DNA from: Candidatus Obscuribacterales bacterium
GTDB taxonomy: Bacteria; Cyanobacteriota; Vampirovibrionia; Obscuribacterales; Obscuribacteraceae
DNA: 64,000 nt
Assembly (NCBI GenBank): GCA_019637435.1
Contig: JAHBVO010000006.1
Span: forward strand, 310,001-374,000
Direction: 5' to 3'
Positions 62,520 through 64,000 of this stretch are shown in pieces. The translations under genes and the position numbers were made by a program. The notes below the pieces were generated by a model. The model saw nothing but the letters and a program-made list of their open reading frames with translations, ran no database searches and was not told the origin of the DNA. Numbering within the stretch: the stretch's first letter is position 1; each line of letters begins with the position of its first letter.

Positions 62520-64000
62520 CTAACCTTGTTGTTCCCCGCCGCCTTCTTCACTTTCTTTCTGGAAATTCTCCAGAGCTGTTCTTACCTTGTGGAGCAAGAC
62601 CAACTGAGCGTCCGTAGATAACTGCTGATCCTTAATCAAGTGCGCTGCCAAACAGTACGCCAGATCGACATCGCCCTGACTTACCAGACGTTCGGTAAGC
62701 AGTCGGCAGAACCAGGCAGCAGAGTCGGAAGCCGGCGTATCCTTTCGGTTAATAGAAGAATTGAAGTCGAATTTGATTTTTGGATCTCGAACAACTTCCG
62801 ACACTTCGAAACGATACAAACACTTCGAAGTGCACGGACCACAGGTAGGAAGCGGTCCCTGGTCACGTTTATGCAATTCGATAAAATCATCGCGCCACTG
62901 GCGCAGAACGTTGATGTCCAGTTTTCGGTTTACTTCAGTGGGTTGGAAGGCTGGTCTCAAGAGATTCAACCACCGCATGTGCTGTTCTCGCACCTGGTCG
63001 TAAAACCAATAGTTTTCCTCACCCTTGCGCTCGAAGTATCTCTCGGTCGCCTGAGTTAGAACGCACCAGGTTATGCCGGTGATATTTCCGGTTCTCGCTC
63101 GACCACCAATGACACGCTGAATTTCGTGAATGATCTGCGCACGAAAGTGAACCAGCTGAGTCAAATCTTTCAGCGTGGATAAGAGATAGCGGTTGTAGAC
63201 TTGCCTGAAAAGCGTATCGTCAGCGACAGGTACGGCTGTGTCCAGAATCGTCGAATCGCATCGGTGCAAACAAAAACGGCAGCCGAGATGCCGGTCGAAC
63301 TTGCCGACGATATCTAACGGTTTCATCGCCTGCCTGACGACCTCATCAGATTCTTCCGGTGTCCTCGGCGGTGGCACCTCTTTTGTCTTGTCGAACATGA
63401 TCGCAAGGTGGAACGGTTGTTCCATCTTCTCAGCGTAAACAATCGCGCGCCCCTGTCCGAGCGCTGTTACGTGCCTCTTTTGAATGTCGTCCAAGTTCAT
63501 AGCACCACCCATGGAGTCACGGTCATCGACCGCCACGATACGGTGCATAACTTTCAAGTTAGTGTTCTTCAACGCTTCCGGAGCCAGTTTGTTCGGGATT
63601 TGGTCCGCGATGATGAACCCTTGTCCATACGAACGAATTTCTGCAAGCATGTTGGTGAAGAACTCAACTGCTTTACCCGCAGGGTTGGCGGATTCACCCG
63701 ATTGCCCGGTCGGCACGTTCTTCAAAAGACGGTGAGCCTCCTCGATCAACATGACGTGTTTCAAGTCATCGTGCGGACCGCCGGCTTCTCGATATTCATA
63801 GAGGAATACGAGCAACATTCCCATGAGGAAAGACTTTTCACTATCTTCGGAAACCATCTTCAGTTCGATAACTGTAGGTCTTTTGAACAGCGCTTCAGCA
63901 GGGATTGACCGGCGCGTGTTTAGCATCTGCCCCTTACCGCCGATCAGTAGAGAGCCGATACGAGCTTTCAGAGCGGCTTGTACGTCAGGTCCGATTCTTT
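62520..64000 (-). CDS. HerA/VirB4-like (DUF87-type) ATPase, 5' part outside window
   Basis: The frame is open to the right edge, so an apparent start at 63926 is internal. At least 492 residues are visible. The N-terminal visible part reads IGGKGQMLNTRRSIP, then VIELKMVSEDSEKSFLMGMLLVFLYE. Walker B is HVMLIEEAHRLL, and a downstream IIADQIPNKLAPEALKNTNLKVMHRI matches the HerA pattern near the sensor region. The Walker A segment lies outside the window. The C-terminal half contains two CxxCxxxC clusters, CRFCLHRC and CGPCTSKC, which could bind zinc or an iron-sulfur cluster. HerA relatives pump DNA in end-resection, conjugation or defence systems; which applies here is not evident. Confidence 0.82.
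   Translation of the reverse strand, partial: RIGPDVQAALKARIGSLLIGGKGQMLNTRRSIPAEALFKRPTVIELKMVSEDSEKSFLMGMLLVFLYEYREAGGPHDDLKHVMLIEEAHRLLKNVPTGQSGESANPAGKAVEFFTNMLAEIRSYGQGFIIADQIPNKLAPEALKNTNLKVMHRIVAVDDRDSMGGAMNLDDIQKRHVTALGQGRAIVYAEKMEQPFHLAIMFDKTKEVPPPRTPEESDEVVRQAMKPLDIVGKFDRHLGCRFCLHRCDSTILDTAVPVADDTLFRQVYNRYLLSTLKDLTQLVHFRAQIIHEIQRVIGGRARTGNITGITWCVLTQATERYFERKGEENYWFYDQVREQHMRWLNLLRPAFQPTEVNRKLDINVLRQWRDDFIELHKRDQGPLPTCGPCTSKCLYRFEVSEVVRDPKIKFDFNSSINRKDTPASDSAAWFCRLLTERLVSQGDVDLAYCLAAHLIKDQQLSTDAQLVLLHKVRTALENFQKESEEGGGEQQG

Overview
The window looks like a chromosomal segment of a Gram-negative, two-membraned bacterium of intermediate GC. It carries an apolipoprotein N-acyltransferase, an LptF/LptG-type permease, many Sec-signal proteins, LysM proteins, a FecR protein and unusually large low-complexity proteins. 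This mix is consistent with the non-photosynthetic cyanobacterial sister lineage (Vampirovibrionia/Obscuribacterales-like). That placement is inferred from gene content only; there is no rRNA or ribosomal protein here to test it.

Layout. 0-5 kb: a cluster of exported, poorly characterised proteins (a TPR protein cut by the left edge with a 39-bp tandem repeat, an Ala/Gly-rich protein, a lipocalin-like protein, and twin polyproline mini-proteins). 5-8 kb: an envelope operon of lnt and an LptF/G-family permease. 8-13 kb: a von Willebrand A protein, a small unknown, then a divergent response regulator and PAS histidine kinase followed by a Lys-rich protein. 13-19.6 kb: an exported FecR protein, a structured non-coding stretch, a small membrane protein, a membrane-anchored endonuclease/exonuclease/phosphatase-fold protein and a large exported sulfatase. 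19.7-25.2 kb: tRNA-His, FeoB and a double M16 peptidase. 25.2-31.4 kb: a membrane-anchored LysM protein overlapping a DinG-type helicase, a UspA plus PiT phosphate-transporter pair preceded by a perfect palindrome, and an unknown protein with a duplicated N-terminal motif. 31.9-32.9 kb: a family 9 glycosyltransferase.

32.9-61.8 kb is the outstanding region: three neighbouring genes encoding giant proteins of about 1430, 1854 and 5933 residues. Their N-terminal parts are unrelated and repetitive, but all three end in LysM-type domain(s) and the same C-terminal domain, with the signature LP-x9-[NE]-D-[LF]-x2-NW-x2-Y. The two larger ones also share a TTGLPY/GKLLDP motif, a charged coiled coil, a second LysM-like domain and a four-cysteine zinc ribbon. 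None has a recognisable signal peptide. The first two are divergently transcribed around a 0.38-kb region with a near-consensus sigma-70 promoter. The last two are separated by a 0.9-kb non-coding stretch holding a (CCAA)20 microsatellite and several hairpins. I regard this as a candidate undescribed cell-envelope or cell-organisation system.

61.9-64 kb: a small acidic protein downstream of a HerA/VirB4-like ATPase with two CxxCxxxC clusters, which runs off the right edge.

Limits: all functional calls come from reading motifs by eye. No database search, structure prediction or statistical promoter or terminator scoring was run. Residue numbers are derived from nucleotide positions and may be off by a few for long proteins.
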